A DNA stretch of 64,000 nt. Source: Mayfieldus sp963740555 (lineage in GTDB: Bacteria > Actinomycetota > Thermoleophilia > Solirubrobacterales > 70-9). The stretch is taken from positions 62,001 through 126,000 of the forward strand of contig CAVUES010000012.1 of the NCBI GenBank assembly GCA_963740555.1, written 5' to 3'. The translations under genes were made by a program, and so were the position numbers. Of this stretch, positions 41,568 through 49,819 are shown in pieces. The notes beneath the pieces were generated by a model. That model was not told where the DNA came from, made no database searches, and worked only from the letters and a program-made list of their open reading frames with translations. Position 1 is the stretch's first letter. Every line of letters starts with the position of its first letter.

Positions 41568-42596
41568 GTGCCGCTCGACGAGGCCGACAAGCGGCTGATG
41601 AACCTGCTGCAGTCGAGGTTTCCGCTCCAGCGAGCGCCCTTCGAGCTGATCGCTTCGGAGGCCGAGATGCCGCTCGCCGAGGTGATGACCCGCACCCAGC
41701 GGCTGCTCGACGAGCGGATCATCCGCGAGATCACGCCGATCTTCGACACCCGAGCGCTCGGCTACAGCTCGATGCTCGTCGCCGCCAAGGTCGACGCGGA
41801 GAACCCACAGCGGGCGGCAAAGATTGTCAACTCGCATCCCGGCGTCTCGCACAACTACCTGCGCACACACGACTTCAACCTCTGGTTCACGATCGCCTGC
41901 CCGCCCGACTCCGAGCTCGGCATGGAGGGCACGCTGGAGGCGCTGATGCGGGAGACCGGCGCCGAGTCGATGCGCAAGCTCCCGACCCTGACCCTGTTCA
42001 AGATCAACATGAACCTGGAGATGGAGGGCGGCACCGAGGAGCTCGCCGCGGCCGTCGATGCGGCGCCGCCGCGCGAGCTGGAGGCGCAGCCGTACGACGA
42101 CATCGACATCGCGGTGATCCGCGCCCTGCAGGGGCCGATGCAGGTCGTCGATCGCCCCTACGACGAGGCGGCCGCGGAGGCGGGGATGGACCCCGACTCC
42201 TTCCTCGAGCATCTGGGGGCGATGATCGAGCGCAAGCTGCTGCGCCGGGTGGCGGCGATCCTCTTTCACCGCCGGGCCGGCTTCTCGGCCAACGGGATGG
42301 GCGTCTGGCGGGTGCCGGAGGACGAGATCCTCGAGACCGGGCGCCGGATGGCGGCCTTCCGCGGGATCTCGCACTGCTATCAGCGGCCGACCTATCCGGA
42401 TTGGCCCTACAGCGTCTTCACGATGGCCCACGGGCGCTCGAAGGAGGAGTGCGACGCGATCCTCGACTCGATCGCAGAGCAATGCGGCCTTTCCGGGCCC
42501 GACCGCGCCACGCTCTACTCGTCGACCGAGTACAAGAAGGTCCGGCTGCACTACTTCACGCCTGATTACGCGCGCTGGGAAGAGGAGCACGGATGA
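41568..42596 (+). CDS. Fused AhbA-AhbB-like siroheme decarboxylase (Lrp/AsnC fold)
   Basis: 342 aa made of two homologous halves, each a winged-helix plus AsnC-like domain. Half 1 (~1-170): DEADKRLMNLLQSRFPLQRAPF, FDTRALGYSSMLVAAKV, THDFNLWFTIACP. Half 2 (~180-342): DIDIAVIRALQG, LFHRRAGFSANGMGVWRVP, ISHCYQRPTYPDWPYSVFTMAHG, YSSTEYKKVRLHYF. These are AhbA/AhbB (NirDLGH) motifs; that family decarboxylates siroheme to 12,18-didecarboxysiroheme. The GTG at 41568 has GGAAGGG upstream. Lying between hemB and hemL strengthens a tetrapyrrole role; a purely regulatory Lrp protein is less likely because the helix-turn-helix is degenerate. Confidence 0.85.
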   Translation: MPLDEADKRLMNLLQSRFPLQRAPFELIASEAEMPLAEVMTRTQRLLDERIIREITPIFDTRALGYSSMLVAAKVDAENPQRAAKIVNSHPGVSHNYLRTHDFNLWFTIACPPDSELGMEGTLEALMRETGAESMRKLPTLTLFKINMNLEMEGGTEELAAAVDAAPPRELEAQPYDDIDIAVIRALQGPMQVVDRPYDEAAAEAGMDPDSFLEHLGAMIERKLLRRVAAILFHRRAGFSANGMGVWRVPEDEILETGRRMAAFRGISHCYQRPTYPDWPYSVFTMAHGRSKEECDAILDSIAEQCGLSGPDRATLYSSTEYKKVRLHYFTPDYARWEEEHG

Positions 42597-42615
42597 GTTC
42601 CGTTCCTTTTTACTT

Positions 42616-42662
42616 GTTCCTGGTTCCTCGGGATTGAGCCCGAGCAACTAGGAACTAGGAAC
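42616..42662 (+). promoter_or_regulatory. Hairpin covering the hemL ribosome-binding site
   Basis: GTTCCT-G-GTTCC-TCGGG pairs with CCCGA ... GGAAC-T-AGGAAC; the 3' arm ends at the base before the hemL ATG and contains both possible Shine-Dalgarno AGGA motifs. The loop is ATTGAG and a 7-nt bulge lies on the 3' side. The arms are made of the GAGGAAC-type repeat and its complement. Confidence 0.6.
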
Positions 42663-43940
42663 ATGAACAAAACCGAGCGTTCAGACGCCCTATACGCCCG
42701 AGCGCTCCAGGTGCTTGCGGGCGGCGTCAACTCTCCCGTCCGGGCGATGCGCCAGATCGGCCGCGAGCCGATCTTCATCGAGCGTGGCGAGGGTTGCCAC
42801 CTCTACGACGTCGACGGGAATCGCTACGTCGACTGGGTTTGCTCCTGGGGCCCGCTGATCCTCGGCCACGCCCATCCGACTGTGGTCGAGGCGCTGCGGG
42901 CGGCGGCCGCTCGTGGCACCAGCTTCGGCGCCGCGACCGAAGCCGAGGTCGAGCTTGCCGAGGAGGTGGCCGATCGCGTTGCGTCGGTGCAGATGTTGCG
43001 CATGACCAGCTCCGGCACCGAGGCGGCGATGAGCGCGGCGCGGCTCGCCCGGGCGGTGAGCGGCCGCGAGGTCCTGGTCAAGTTCGCCGGTGCCTACCAC
43101 GGGCATTCCGACGGGTTGCTGGCCGACGCCGGCTCGGGGATGGCGACCCTGGGAGTGCCGGCGACGCCCGGGGTGACTGCCGCCCAGGCGGCGGGCACGG
43201 TGGTCGTGCCCTGGAACGACCGCGAGGCTGTCGAACGGGCGCTGGCGCAGCATCAGGTCGCGGCGCTGCTGGCCGAGCCGATCGCCGCCAACATGGGTGT
43301 CGTCCCGCCTGCCGAGGGATTTCTCGAGTTCCTGCGCGAGACGACCCGCGAGCACGGCGCCCTTTTGATCTTCGACGAGGTGATCACGGGCTTTCGGGTC
43401 GGGCGCGGCGGAGCCCAGGAGCTCTACGGGGTGCAGCCCGACATCACCGTGCTCGGAAAGGTGCTCGGAGGGGGGCTCCCGGCGGCCGCGTTCGGCGCCA
43501 GCCGTGAGCTGATGGAGCGGCTGGCGCCTGCTGGCGACGTCTACCAGGCAGGCACCCTGTCGGGCAACCCGCTCGCTGTCGCCGCCGGGCTGGCGACCCT
43601 GCGCGAGCTCGCCGGTGACGCCTACACCCGGCTCGGCGAGCTGACCGACCGCCTCGCCGCCGGCCTTCGCGAGGCGGCGGGGGACGTTCCCCTGCAGCTC
43701 GACGGCGCGCCGGGTCTTCTCACCCTCTTCTTCAGTGCCGACCCGGTGGTTGACTTCGCGACCGCATCGGCCTGCGACACCGAAGCGCACGCGCGCTTTT
43801 GCCGCGCGATGCTCGAGCGCGGGATCTATCCACCGCCCTCGCAGTTCGAGGCCTGGTTCGTCTCGCTCGCGCACACCGACGAAGCAATCGACCGCACGAT
43901 CGAGGCGGCGGGGGAGTCGCTGCGGGAGGCGCTGGCCTAG
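42663..43940 (+). CDS. hemL: Glutamate-1-semialdehyde 2,1-aminomutase
   Basis: 425 aa PLP enzyme making 5-aminolevulinate by the C5 pathway. Motifs: GGVNSPVRAM, YVDWVCSWGPLILGHAHP, GTSFGAATEAEVELAE, MTSSGTEAAMSAARLAR, LLIFDEVITGFR and the PLP lysine in VLGKVLGGGLPAAAFG. ATG directly abuts a hairpin that includes its ribosome-binding site. hemA, expected upstream in the pathway, is not in the window. Confidence 0.97.
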   Translation: MNKTERSDALYARALQVLAGGVNSPVRAMRQIGREPIFIERGEGCHLYDVDGNRYVDWVCSWGPLILGHAHPTVVEALRAAAARGTSFGAATEAEVELAEEVADRVASVQMLRMTSSGTEAAMSAARLARAVSGREVLVKFAGAYHGHSDGLLADAGSGMATLGVPATPGVTAAQAAGTVVVPWNDREAVERALAQHQVAALLAEPIAANMGVVPPAEGFLEFLRETTREHGALLIFDEVITGFRVGRGGAQELYGVQPDITVLGKVLGGGLPAAAFGASRELMERLAPAGDVYQAGTLSGNPLAVAAGLATLRELAGDAYTRLGELTDRLAAGLREAAGDVPLQLDGAPGLLTLFFSADPVVDFATASACDTEAHARFCRAMLERGIYPPPSQFEAWFVSLAHTDEAIDRTIEAAGESLREALA

Positions 43941-43965
43941 TCACGTCTCCGCGACCCCGGCCGGG

Positions 43966-43971
43966 TAACCT
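43966..43971 (+). promoter_or_regulatory. Possible -10 element (TAACCT)
   Basis: TAACCT 9 nt before the ATG at 43981; near-leaderless. Confidence 0.4.
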
Positions 43972-43980
43972 CGAAAATTC

Positions 43981-44580
43981 ATGCAAGTCCCTGATGCCGC
44001 GCTGCGGCAGCTCGCGGAGCAGCTGCGGCGCGAGGACACGGTGATCTCGTCCCATGTGGTTGAGCCGTCCGAGGAGCCGGCCCTCGGACCGCTTGCCGCG
44101 GCCGGACCGCGGGCCGCGAAGGAGCCCGCCGAGTACTCGTTCGTGGTCGAGTCGATCCGCGAGGGCTACGAGCTGCACTACGGGACGCCGCGCATCCTCG
44201 AGGGCCAGGACGAGAACCTGGCCCTGCTGGCCGGCGACTATCTCTATGCCCTCGGCCTCGAGCGGCTCGCCGCGCTGGGTGACGATGAGGCGGTGGTCGA
44301 GCTGTCCGACCTGATCAGCCTCTGCGCCGCCTCGCACTCCGATGGGTCCGAGGCGGTCGTCCCGGCACTCTGGCTGGCCGCCGCTGTGGCGGTCGGATGC
44401 GGAGGTGACGAAGCGCACAAGCAGGCGAAGGCCGCGGCGCGCTCGGCGGCTCCAGGGGCGGCGGATGCGCTGCTGGAGTCGGCCCGGATGACGGCCGCCG
44501 CCGCGAGCCTCGAAGTCGACCTGGATCGGGTCGGCGAGTCAATAGACTTGGCCGTCGCGAGACCGGCTGACAGTGGCTGA
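43981..44580 (+). CDS. Conserved hypothetical protein upstream of the Rieske gene
   Basis: 199 aa, mostly helical and Ala/Leu/Glu-rich, no signal peptide or membrane helix. Distinct segment EYSFVVESIREGYELHYGTPRILEGQDENLALLAGDYLYALGLERLAALGD, followed by WLAAAVAVGCGG. I do not recognise a family. It overlaps the Rieske gene by 8 nt, so it is probably translated with the cytochrome complex and may be an assembly or regulatory factor for it (inference from position only). Confidence 0.75.
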   Translation: MQVPDAALRQLAEQLRREDTVISSHVVEPSEEPALGPLAAAGPRAAKEPAEYSFVVESIREGYELHYGTPRILEGQDENLALLAGDYLYALGLERLAALGDDEAVVELSDLISLCAASHSDGSEAVVPALWLAAAVAVGCGGDEAHKQAKAAARSAAPGAADALLESARMTAAAASLEVDLDRVGESIDLAVARPADSG

Positions 44581-45250
44581 CGCAAGCGACAAGCGAGAGG
44601 CGGGGCCCTTCGTGGGGCAGGAGCCGGCCAAGCCCGATCCACCCGGCTATTTCCCTGGCGAATCGATGACTCGCCGCCGGGCGTTCACGGTTGCCGTCCA
44701 GGCGATCGGCGGCGTGGCTGGGGCCGCCGTCGCGCTGCCGGCGATCGGCTTCGCGGTCGCGCCCATATTCCATCGCGGCAAGGAGCGCTGGGAGGCGGTT
44801 GGGCCGATCGCCGACTTCACCGCCGACACCTACAAGGAGGTCGTCTTCACCGCGGTCCCGGGGATCGGGGAGGCGGGCAAGACGATCGCCTACGTCCGCC
44901 TCGGGTCCAAGCAGCTGCACGAGGACCCGAACGTCTACATCGCGATCTCCTCTCGCTGCGCGCACCTTGGCTGTCCGGTCCGTTTCGTGCAGGCGGCGGG
45001 GAACTTCATCTGCCCCTGCCACGGCGGCGTCTATGACTTCGAGGGCAAGCGGATCGGCGGCCCGCCGGTGCGACCGCTGGACCGATTCCAGACACGGATC
45101 CGCAACGGAAACGTCGAGGTCGGGCCCCGCTACAGCGTCACCTCGCAGCTGGAGCCCGTACGCGCCCGCGATCCTGGCGAGTTCGTGGGCGGCATCTGGG
45201 AGTACCTGTATCCGCCGCGCCCGTCCACCTTCCCCCCACCTAGCGGATGA
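44573..45250 (+). CDS. qcrA: Rieske iron-sulfur protein of a b6c-type cytochrome complex
   Basis: 225 aa. An N-terminal tail, a twin-arginine-type signal/anchor (TRRRAFTVAVQAIGGVAGAAVALPAIGFAVAP, with RRR before the helix) and a Rieske domain whose 2Fe-2S motifs are CAHLGCPV and CPCHGGVYD. Transfers electrons from menaquinol to cytochrome c. GTG start overlaps the upstream gene by 8 nt and the cytochrome b ATG overlaps this stop. The tat genes that would export it are at 49820-50847. Confidence 0.94.
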   Translation: MADASDKREAGPFVGQEPAKPDPPGYFPGESMTRRRAFTVAVQAIGGVAGAAVALPAIGFAVAPIFHRGKERWEAVGPIADFTADTYKEVVFTAVPGIGEAGKTIAYVRLGSKQLHEDPNVYIAISSRCAHLGCPVRFVQAAGNFICPCHGGVYDFEGKRIGGPPVRPLDRFQTRIRNGNVEVGPRYSVTSQLEPVRARDPGEFVGGIWEYLYPPRPSTFPPPSG

Positions 45251-46170
45251 AATTCCCCGACTCGCTGATTCCCGCACCGCTTCGAAAGCCGGCCAAGCCG
45301 GGCGCCAACGGACGCGGCAAGGGGCCGGCCCCGGCCAATCTCAAGGAAGAGCCGCTGAAGCCACCCAGCCACTCGGAGCGGATGCGCGAAGGCACGATCG
45401 AGGGCGGCAAGGACGTGGTCGGCTGGGTCGACGAACGGACAGGGGCCTCGGGATTTCTCACCGGGATGCTCTACCGCAAGGTCCCGAAGGGGACCAACTG
45501 GTACTACACCCTCGGCTCGGCGACCCTTTTCGCGTTCATCGTGCAGGCGATCACGGGCGTGTTCCTGGCGATGTTCTACACGCCGTCGGCGACCCAGGCC
45601 TACGGATCGATCACCCACATCAACAACGACGTCTTCCTCGGCGAGTTCGTGCACGGGCTTCACAAGTGGGGCGCCAGCGTGATGATCATCCTGATCTTCC
45701 TGCACATGGGGCGCACGTTCTTCTTCGGCGCCTACAAGTACCCACGCGAGCTCAACTGGGTGATCGGGGTCACGTTGCTGATCCTGACCATGATCATGGG
45801 GCTGACGGGATACCTGCTGCCCTTCGACCAGCGCTCCTTCTGGGCCACGACCGTGGCCAACAACATCACCGGCACGGGGCCGGTCCTCGGCCCCTATCTG
45901 GCCGACTTCCTGCGCGCCGGCCCGGAGTTCGAGGCGACGACGCTGGCGCGGTTCTACGCCATCCACATGCTGCTCATACCTGGCGCGATCATCGCGCTGA
46001 TCGGCGCCCACCTCTACCTGGTGGTGAAGCTCGGCACCACCGCGCCCCCGTGGATGAAGGCCGAGAAGCCGAAGCCGGCGCTTCCGGTCGAGCGCCTGAG
46101 CGCCGGCGGCAACGGAGCCGGGAACGGCGCCTCGCCGCCCGGAATCAAACCGCGGCCAAGCAACGAGTAA
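45247..46170 (+). CDS. qcrB: Cytochrome b6-like subunit (short cytochrome b)
   Basis: 307 aa. A ~70-residue hydrophilic N-terminal extension precedes four membrane helices. Haem ligands lie in FVHGLHKWGASVMIILIFLHMGR and in FYAIHMLLIPGAIIALIGAHLYL; quinol-site region GLTGYLLPFDQRSFWATTVANNI. It stops after helix D, so it corresponds to cytochrome b6, not to full-length cytochrome b; the rest is encoded by the next gene. The end of the gene (SNE stop) lies in a GAGGAAC repeat. Confidence 0.94.
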   Translation: MKFPDSLIPAPLRKPAKPGANGRGKGPAPANLKEEPLKPPSHSERMREGTIEGGKDVVGWVDERTGASGFLTGMLYRKVPKGTNWYYTLGSATLFAFIVQAITGVFLAMFYTPSATQAYGSITHINNDVFLGEFVHGLHKWGASVMIILIFLHMGRTFFFGAYKYPRELNWVIGVTLLILTMIMGLTGYLLPFDQRSFWATTVANNITGTGPVLGPYLADFLRAGPEFEATTLARFYAIHMLLIPGAIIALIGAHLYLVVKLGTTAPPWMKAEKPKPALPVERLSAGGNGAGNGASPPGIKPRPSNE

Positions 46171-46178
46171 CGAGGAAC
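46162..46178 (+). repeat. GAGGAAC repeat, copy 3
   Basis: AACGAGTAACGAGGAAC spans the qcrB stop codon (TAA inside the repeat) and provides a GAGGAAC 4 nt before the qcrC TTG. Confidence 0.75.
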
Positions 46179-46182
46179 CGAT

Positions 46183-46884
46183 TTGGACAACCGCGCCAAA
46201 GAGGAATACCTCCAGGAATACGAGGTCCTGAAGAAGAAGGGCAAGCCCTTCTTCCCCTACGCGGTGCTCAAGGACTCGGTGATGGCGCTGATCGTCGTCC
46301 TCGTGATCATCGCCATGTCGCTGATCCTCGGCGCCGATCAGGGGCCGAAGGCAGACCCGACGACGACCGCCTACGTGCCGCGGCCCGATTGGTACTTCTA
46401 CTTCCTCTTCGAGCTGCTGCGGGTGATCAAGCCGCCGGCGCTCGTCCCGCTCGCGACAGTGATCATCCCGACGATCGCGATGGTCCTGCTGTTGCTCTTG
46501 CCGTTCTACGACCGAGGGCCGGAGCGCCGCCCGGAGCGCCGCCCGATCGCAACCACGGCCGGATGTCTGACCATCGTCGCGATGGCATATCTGACCCTCG
46601 CCGGCGCCATCGCCGGCTCCCCGAACGAGGTAGCTCTCGCGGTTCCGCAGCAGTACAAGGCCGGCGAGGAGGTCGTGGCGCAGTCGGGCTGCGGCGCCTG
46701 CCACAAGATCGGCGACAACGGCAACAACGGTCCCGGCCCTGAGCTGACCCATATCGGTGCGCGCATACCGCGCGCCGCGATCATCCGCTCGCTCCAGATC
46801 GGGCCGGGCATCATGCCCTCCTACAAGGGCCTGCCGCAGAAGAAGCTCAACGACCTGGCGGACTTCCTGTCGTCGCTGGACTGA
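46183..46884 (+). CDS. qcrC: Subunit IV-cytochrome c fusion of the b6c complex
   Basis: 233 aa. Residues ~1-115 are subunit IV: YAVLKDSVMALIVVLVIIAMSLI, the Qo motif region YVPRPDWYFYFLFELLRVIKPP and helices ending LLLLLPFYDRG. After another helix (TTAGCLTIVAMAYLTLAGAI) comes a mono-haem cytochrome c with CGACHKIG (haem-binding) and the axial Met in GIMPSYKG. Same design as Bacillus QcrC. TTG start with GAGGAAC upstream. Differs from the diheme QcrC of typical actinobacterial supercomplexes. Confidence 0.94.
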   Translation: MDNRAKEEYLQEYEVLKKKGKPFFPYAVLKDSVMALIVVLVIIAMSLILGADQGPKADPTTTAYVPRPDWYFYFLFELLRVIKPPALVPLATVIIPTIAMVLLLLLPFYDRGPERRPERRPIATTAGCLTIVAMAYLTLAGAIAGSPNEVALAVPQQYKAGEEVVAQSGCGACHKIGDNGNNGPGPELTHIGARIPRAAIIRSLQIGPGIMPSYKGLPQKKLNDLADFLSSLD

Positions 46885-46924
46885 GTTCGCTGCGGGCTTC
46901 AGCTGCCGCGCAAGGATCGCCGAA

Positions 46925-47659
46925 GTGAGCTCGACCGAGCGCCCGACCCGCGAATCAGGCGAGTTCGCCGGCCAGGTGAACCGCATGTTCGACCGCATCG
47001 CGGGCCACTACGACGCGATGAACTCGCTGATGACCGCGGGCCTGCACCACCGCTGGCGCCAGCGCACCGCCGCGCGCGCCGAGCTGCGTGAGGGCGACAG
47101 CGCCCTCGACGTCTGCTGCGGGACCGGCGACCTGGCGCTCGAGCTGGCCTCTTACGTGGGACCGGCCGGCACCGTGGTCGGCTGCGATTTCTCCGAGCCG
47201 ATGCTGGAGCTGGCGCGCGCCAAGTCCGTCGCCCAGTGGGCGACCTCGGTGCGCTTCGAATACGCCGACGCGCTGGAGCTTCCCTACGACGACCGGTCCT
47301 TCGACGCGGTCACGGTCGGCTTCGGGGTTCGCAACCTCGCCGACCTCGACCGCGGCCTGGAGGAGATGACACGGGTGCTGAAGCCCGGCGGCCGACTGGT
47401 GATCCTCGAGATCACCCAGCCGCACCGCCCGCCGCTGTCGGTCTTCTACTCCCTGTGGTTCGATCGCATCGTGCCGCTACTGGGAACGCTGGCCGGCGAT
47501 CGCGACGCCTACAGCTATCTGCCCGAGTCCGTGCGCAGCTTCCCGTCGCCGCGCGGGCTGGCCGAGCGAATGGACACGGCTGGCCTGGAGCGGATTCGGG
47601 TCACCGTCCTGGCGGGCGGGATCATCGCCATCCACAGCGGTCAGAGGGGCGGCGGGTGA
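46925..47659 (+). CDS. menG: Demethylmenaquinone methyltransferase (UbiE/MenG)
   Basis: 244 aa SAM-dependent methyltransferase completing menaquinone. UbiE motifs: VNRMFDRIAGHYDAMNSLMTAGLHHRWR, LDVCCGTGDLALELA (SAM site), ALELPYDDRSFDAVTVGFGVRNLADL and RVLKPGGRLVILEITQP. GTG at 46925 with AAGGA 8 nt upstream. Its TGA overlaps the next gene's GTG. Coupling to a polyprenyl synthase and the menaquinol-using b6c complex is coherent. Confidence 0.95.
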   Translation: MSSTERPTRESGEFAGQVNRMFDRIAGHYDAMNSLMTAGLHHRWRQRTAARAELREGDSALDVCCGTGDLALELASYVGPAGTVVGCDFSEPMLELARAKSVAQWATSVRFEYADALELPYDDRSFDAVTVGFGVRNLADLDRGLEEMTRVLKPGGRLVILEITQPHRPPLSVFYSLWFDRIVPLLGTLAGDRDAYSYLPESVRSFPSPRGLAERMDTAGLERIRVTVLAGGIIAIHSGQRGGG

Positions 47660-48672
47660 GCCCCCGCCACTCCGCCGTGCCCCCGCCGGTGACCGCGGTG
47701 CTCGACGCGGCGAGCGCCTGGCTGCCGACCCGGCTGGGCGCCGTGGAGACGCGGCTGCGCGAGGCGACGCAGGGCCATGGCGCGGCGCTGGAGCGCGATG
47801 CCTCGGCGACCCTGCTGGCCGGGGGAAAGCGGCTGCGGCCGCTGCTGGTTCTGCTCTGCGGAGGCGCGGGGGGCGGCGACGCATCGGTGCGGGCGGCGAC
47901 CGCCGTGGAGCTGGTTCACATGGCGACGCTCGTTCACGACGACGTCCTCGACGACGCCCCGCTGCGGCGCGGACGGCCGACCGTCGCGGCTACCTCGGGG
48001 CGCGCCCAGGCGACCGCGGCCGGCGACCTGCTTTTCTCGCGCGCCTTCGCGATGCTCGCCGAATCGGGCGACGCGGCCCAGGTGGCGCTGCTCAGCGAGG
48101 CCTCGGTGGCCCTGGCTCAGGGCGAGCTCGCCCAGCGCCACGACGAATACGACACCTCGATCAGCGCCGAGCGCTACATGGAGCGCTGCCGGCTGAAGAC
48201 GGGAAGGCTTTTCGAATGCGCCTGCCTGATGGGGTGGACGGCCCGGGCGGGTGGCGCCGCGCGATCGGGGCCGAATGGATCCGGCGGCGAGGGCGAGCTG
48301 CGGGCCTTCGGGTCGGAGATCGGCCTCGCCTTCCAGCTCCTCGACGACGTCCTCGACGTCACCGGGCCCGCCGAGCGAACCGGCAAGGCGCGCGGGACGG
48401 ACCTGCTGGACGGAACCGTGACCCTGCCCCTGATCGTCGCGATGGGGCGTGACCCGGCTCTCGCGGAGGTCGAGCTGCGTGGCCTGGAGGGCGCCGAGGC
48501 GGAGGGGATCTGCGATCGAATCGCGGCCACCGGAGCACTGGAGGAAGTGCGCTCGCGGGCGCTGGAGATGGTTGCCTCCGCCAAGCGAAGGCTCTCAGCT
48601 CCGGTCTTCGACGCCGAGCAGCGCGAGTTGCTTGAGATGGTGGCCGACGGCGTCGTCGAGCGCTACGGCTGA
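47656..48672 (+). CDS. Polyprenyl diphosphate synthase (menaquinone side chain)
   Basis: 338 aa trans-prenyltransferase. First aspartate-rich motif DDVLDDAPLRRGRPT, GGKRLRPLLVLL before it, KTGRLFECACLMGW, and second motif FQLLDDVLDVTG. Chain length cannot be read safely; next to menG it most likely makes the octa- to decaprenyl tail of menaquinone (HepT/IspB type). GTG start overlaps the menG stop. A hairpin follows. Confidence 0.92.
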   Translation: MSPRHSAVPPPVTAVLDAASAWLPTRLGAVETRLREATQGHGAALERDASATLLAGGKRLRPLLVLLCGGAGGGDASVRAATAVELVHMATLVHDDVLDDAPLRRGRPTVAATSGRAQATAAGDLLFSRAFAMLAESGDAAQVALLSEASVALAQGELAQRHDEYDTSISAERYMERCRLKTGRLFECACLMGWTARAGGAARSGPNGSGGEGELRAFGSEIGLAFQLLDDVLDVTGPAERTGKARGTDLLDGTVTLPLIVAMGRDPALAEVELRGLEGAEAEGICDRIAATGALEEVRSRALEMVASAKRRLSAPVFDAEQRELLEMVADGVVERYG

Positions 48673-48700
48673 GCGGCCGCGAACCTCTAGCGGGGCCGCT
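48672..48700. terminator. Hairpin between convergent genes
   Basis: AGCGGCC paired with GGCCGCT, 7-bp stem with a 15-nt loop, no T run. It covers the stop region of both convergent genes. Confidence 0.4.
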
Positions 48701-49040
48701 AGAAGTCTTCGGGGAGGATCAGGTCGGCCTGCAGCGCGGCGATGAAGCAGTCCGCGGCCTCTTGCATGTTGGCCTGCTGGAGAGCCCGCAGCTCTTCGGC
48801 CAGCTCCCGGGTCCCGAAGTCGAGCTGCTCGTCGTACTCGTCGATCGAGGCCTCGCGGTGGACGTCGTCGCCGTTCCACTCGCACTCGGGGCAGCGCCGC
48901 CACAAACGCCATTCGCTGCCGCTGGGGACCTGTTCCCAAGCGACCGGCTGGACCAGGTCGGAGCGGCACTCTGGGCAGACGTGCAACTGAGCCTTGGACT
49001 GGCTCTTCTGGGGCTTGGTCTGATCTCTCCCGGTGGGCAT
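48699..49040 (-). CDS. Zinc-ribbon conserved protein
   Basis: 113 aa from MPTGRDQTKPQKSQSK, with two Cys pairs, VCPECRSDL and RCPECEWNG, forming a probable zinc ribbon, then an acidic helical C-terminus (DFGTRELAEELRALQQANMQEAADCFIAAL) ending ILPEDF. I recall highly similar proteins as conserved across actinobacteria, without assigned function. The frame is open to 49202, but the added residues cover the divergent promoter region with dcd, so ATG at 49040 is chosen. Confidence 0.85.
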   Translation of the reverse strand: MPTGRDQTKPQKSQSKAQLHVCPECRSDLVQPVAWEQVPSGSEWRLWRRCPECEWNGDDVHREASIDEYDEQLDFGTRELAEELRALQQANMQEAADCFIAALQADLILPEDF

Positions 49041-49182
49041 GACGCCCCGAATATCGAGCGCCACCCCCCCGATGTTGATCCTCAATTTTGGGAAACCCCG
49101 GAAAAGCCCAATTACCAGGTACGGGTTGCATCCCCAATAGACTGGATTTACCCATGGATTGGCCTCTAGAGGCGCACCACCG

Positions 49183-49767
49183 TTGGTCCTGAGCGACCGC
49201 ACGATCAGGCAGGAGATCGAGGCCGGACGCCTCGTTTTCGACCCCTATGAGCCGGCGATGGTGCAGCCCTCCAGCGTCGACGTGCGGGTCGACAACCGCT
49301 TTCGCGTTTTCCATAACGCCCGCTATCCCTACATCGACGTGCGGCGGCCGATGGAGGACCTGACCGAGCTGGTCGAGGTCGGCGCGGACGAGCCCTTCAT
49401 CCTGCACCCGGGCGAGTTCGTGCTCGGGCAGACGCTGGAGCGGGTCCGCCTGCCCGACGATCTTGTCGCGCGGTTGGAGGGAAAGAGCTCGCTGGGGCGG
49501 CTGGGGCTGCTGATCCACTCGACCGCCGGCTTCGTCGACGCCGGGTTCGAGGGAAACCTCACGCTCGAGCTCTCCAACGTCGCCAACCTTCCGATCACGA
49601 TCTGGCACCGGATGCCGATCGGGCAGATCTCGTTCATGCGCATGGACGGGCCGGTGGAGAGCCCCTACGGCTCCGAGAAGACCGGGAGCAAGTACCAGGG
49701 CCAGGCCGAGCCGACCCCGAGCCGCTTCTACCTCAACTTCGGCTCCGACGGCGAGCCCGACACCTAG
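49183..49767 (+). CDS. dcd: dCTP deaminase
   Basis: 194 aa. Makes dUTP (or dUMP if bifunctional) from dCTP. Family motifs: VLSDRTIRQEIEAGRL, MVQPSSVDVRVDNRFRVF, LEGKSSLGRLGLLIHSTAGFVDAGFEGNLTLELSN, with the catalytic Glu in GFEG, and GSKYQGQAEPTPSRFY. TTG at 49183 gives the conserved MVLSDR start, with GAGG 10 nt upstream; the ORF upstream of it is not conserved. A TAGACT box lies at 49137-49142. Confidence 0.95.
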   Translation: MVLSDRTIRQEIEAGRLVFDPYEPAMVQPSSVDVRVDNRFRVFHNARYPYIDVRRPMEDLTELVEVGADEPFILHPGEFVLGQTLERVRLPDDLVARLEGKSSLGRLGLLIHSTAGFVDAGFEGNLTLELSNVANLPITIWHRMPIGQISFMRMDGPVESPYGSEKTGSKYQGQAEPTPSRFYLNFGSDGEPDT

Positions 49768-49805
49768 TGGATAGGTCCCATGCAGGGCGCATGCCGGCCC
49801 GGCGG

Positions 49806-49811
49806 TACCAT
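49806..49811 (+). promoter_or_regulatory. Probable -10 element (TACCAT), leaderless tatA
   Basis: TACCAT 8 nt before the ATG at 49820. Confidence 0.45.
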
Positions 49812-49819
49812 TCAGCGTG

